In this document: positions 22,075-23,033 of the stretch, in pieces
How the letters are laid out: each line of letters starts with the position of its first letter
How positions within the stretch are numbered: the first letter of the stretch is position 1
Source: Bordetella parapertussis
Lineage (GTDB): Bacteria; Pseudomonadota; Gammaproteobacteria; Burkholderiales; Burkholderiaceae_B
NCBI GenBank assembly: GCA_945911685.1
Contig: CAMEAW010000037.1
Span: 1 to 23,033, forward strand
DNA length: 23,033 nucleotides
Direction of reading: 5' to 3'
The notes under the pieces: model-generated
Seen by the model: only the letters and a program-made list of their open reading frames with translations
Database searches by the model: none
What the model was told of the DNA's origin: nothing
Translations under genes and position numbers: made by a program

Positions 22075-23033
22075 ATGACTACCGCTGACTACAACCGCCT
22101 TGATCAATGGATCGACGCGCACTTTGATGAACAGGTTGCCTTTTTACAGTCAGTGCTGTCAGTACCCACTGATACGCCGCCTGGCAACAACTCCCCGCAC
22201 GCTTTGCATACGGCAGAGCTACTAAAAAAATATGACATGCAAGCGCAGGCGCACGCTGTACCTGCCGAGGTTGTACACGCAGCAGGGCTTGAATCGATCA
22301 CTAACTTAATCGTTAAGCGGCAATACGGGCAGGGCGGTCGCGTGCTTGCACTCAACGCGCATGGCGACGTTGTGCCTCCTGGCGACGGCTGGACATACCC
22401 ACCTTACGCAGGTGAAATACACGACGGCAAAATCTACGGTCGCGCAGCGGCCGTGAGTAAGTGCGATTTTTCAACCTATGTGTTTGCGGTGCGGGCACTC
22501 GAGTCTTTAGGCGTGCCGCTCAAGGGCAGTATTGAGTTGCAGTTTACCTACGACGAAGAGTTTGGCGGTGAACTTGGCCCCGGCTGGTTGCTGAACAATC
22601 AACTCACTAAGCCCGATCTTGCCATTGCGGCAGGCTTTAGTTATCAAATCATTACAGCCCATAACGGTTGCTTGCAGCTTGAAGTGACTGTAAACGGCAA
22701 GATGGGCCATGCAGCGGTACCGACCTCTGGGGTCGATGCGTTGCAAGCCGCGGTCAAAATCATGAATGCTTTGTACGCGCTAAACGACACCTATAAGTCG
22801 ATCACCAGCAAAGTGCCAGGCATCAATCACCCGTACTTAAATATCGGGTTAATTAACGGTGGCACCAACACCAACGTCATCCCCGGCAAAGTGGTGCTCA
22901 AACTTGATCGCCGCATGATCCCCGAAGAAGACCCAGCCCAAGTTGAACAGAGCTTGCGCGACACCATTGAAAAAACGTGGCAAGCCTTGCCTGGCATTAC
23001 CGTGCAGACGCGCAGAATTTTGTTAGCACGTGC
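22075..23033 (+). CDS. M20 family metallohydrolase (ArgE/DapE type), 3' end outside the window
   Basis: This frame is open from the ATG at 22075 to the window end (319 codons) and has no stop, so the gene is partial. It is a co-catalytic metallopeptidase/deacylase fold: His96 and Asp98 in LNAHGDVVPPGDGW, the bridging Asp131 in AVSKCDFSTY, and Glu161-Glu162 in TYDEEFGGE. The lid domain begins at about TAHNGCLQLEVTVNGKMGHA, with HAAVPTSG and NIGLINGGTNTNVIPG. The substrate is unknown; related proteins remove acyl groups from amino acids or act on dipeptides. No Shine-Dalgarno is evident. It follows the carbamoyl hydrolase by 85 nt on the same strand, without a visible terminator, so the two probably act together. 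Confidence 0.85.
   Translation, partial: MTTADYNRLDQWIDAHFDEQVAFLQSVLSVPTDTPPGNNSPHALHTAELLKKYDMQAQAHAVPAEVVHAAGLESITNLIVKRQYGQGGRVLALNAHGDVVPPGDGWTYPPYAGEIHDGKIYGRAAAVSKCDFSTYVFAVRALESLGVPLKGSIELQFTYDEEFGGELGPGWLLNNQLTKPDLAIAAGFSYQIITAHNGCLQLEVTVNGKMGHAAVPTSGVDALQAAVKIMNALYALNDTYKSITSKVPGINHPYLNIGLINGGTNTNVIPGKVVLKLDRRMIPEEDPAQVEQSLRDTIEKTWQALPGITVQTRRILLAR

Overview
The window reads as a chromosomal segment of a betaproteobacterium, probably Burkholderiales and close to Alcaligenaceae. The basis is the split transhydrogenase (pntAa, pntAb, pntB) next to mnmA, a GST and purB, together with the general protein flavour; no rRNA or other phylogenetic marker is present, so this placement is an inference. 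No tRNA, CRISPR array or insertion sequence was seen.

Region 1 (about 1-2360) is the right-hand end of an integrated element. It holds, all on the minus strand, a tyrosine recombinase lying against the 3' end of host pntB, an unrecognised 214-residue ORF, and the N-terminus of a probable phage/plasmid-type primase cut by the window edge. The element's other end lies outside the window.

Region 2 (2400-8871) is core metabolism: the pntAa-pntAb-pntB operon (minus), then mnmA (plus), a GST-family protein (minus) and purB (plus).

Region 3 (8872-11217) holds a periplasmic cytochrome c' (plus), a bidirectional terminator, and on the minus strand a cytochrome b561 followed by an alpha/beta hydrolase of the 3-oxoadipate enol-lactonase type. 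A perfect FNR-type box (TTGATGTAAATCAA) lies upstream of the cytochrome b561 gene.

Region 4 (11252-16557) is a glycerol-3-phosphate/glycerophosphodiester-type ABC importer in the order ugpC-ugpB-ugpA-ugpE. It is preceded by a good Pho box with a correctly spaced -10, and has a terminator-like hairpin between ugpB and ugpA. It is followed by an endonuclease/exonuclease/phosphatase-fold hydrolase in the place where E. coli has the phosphodiesterase gene ugpQ.

Region 5 (16559-20591) is a cyanate uptake and breakdown operon: a CmpA/NrtA-type binding protein with a Cys/His-rich leader and Tat signal, a permease, an ATPase and cyanase CynS. It is preceded by a near-consensus sigma-54 promoter and an NtrC-like dyad, which points to nitrogen control.

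Region 6 (20653-23033) holds two M20-fold metallohydrolases: a complete N-carbamoyl-amino-acid/allantoate amidohydrolase type and an ArgE/DapE type cut by the window end. With cyanase, the carbamoyl hydrolase suggests a nitrogen-scavenging neighbourhood around carbamoyl compounds. Regions 3, 4 and 5 each carry a recognisable site for a different global signal (oxygen, phosphate, nitrogen).
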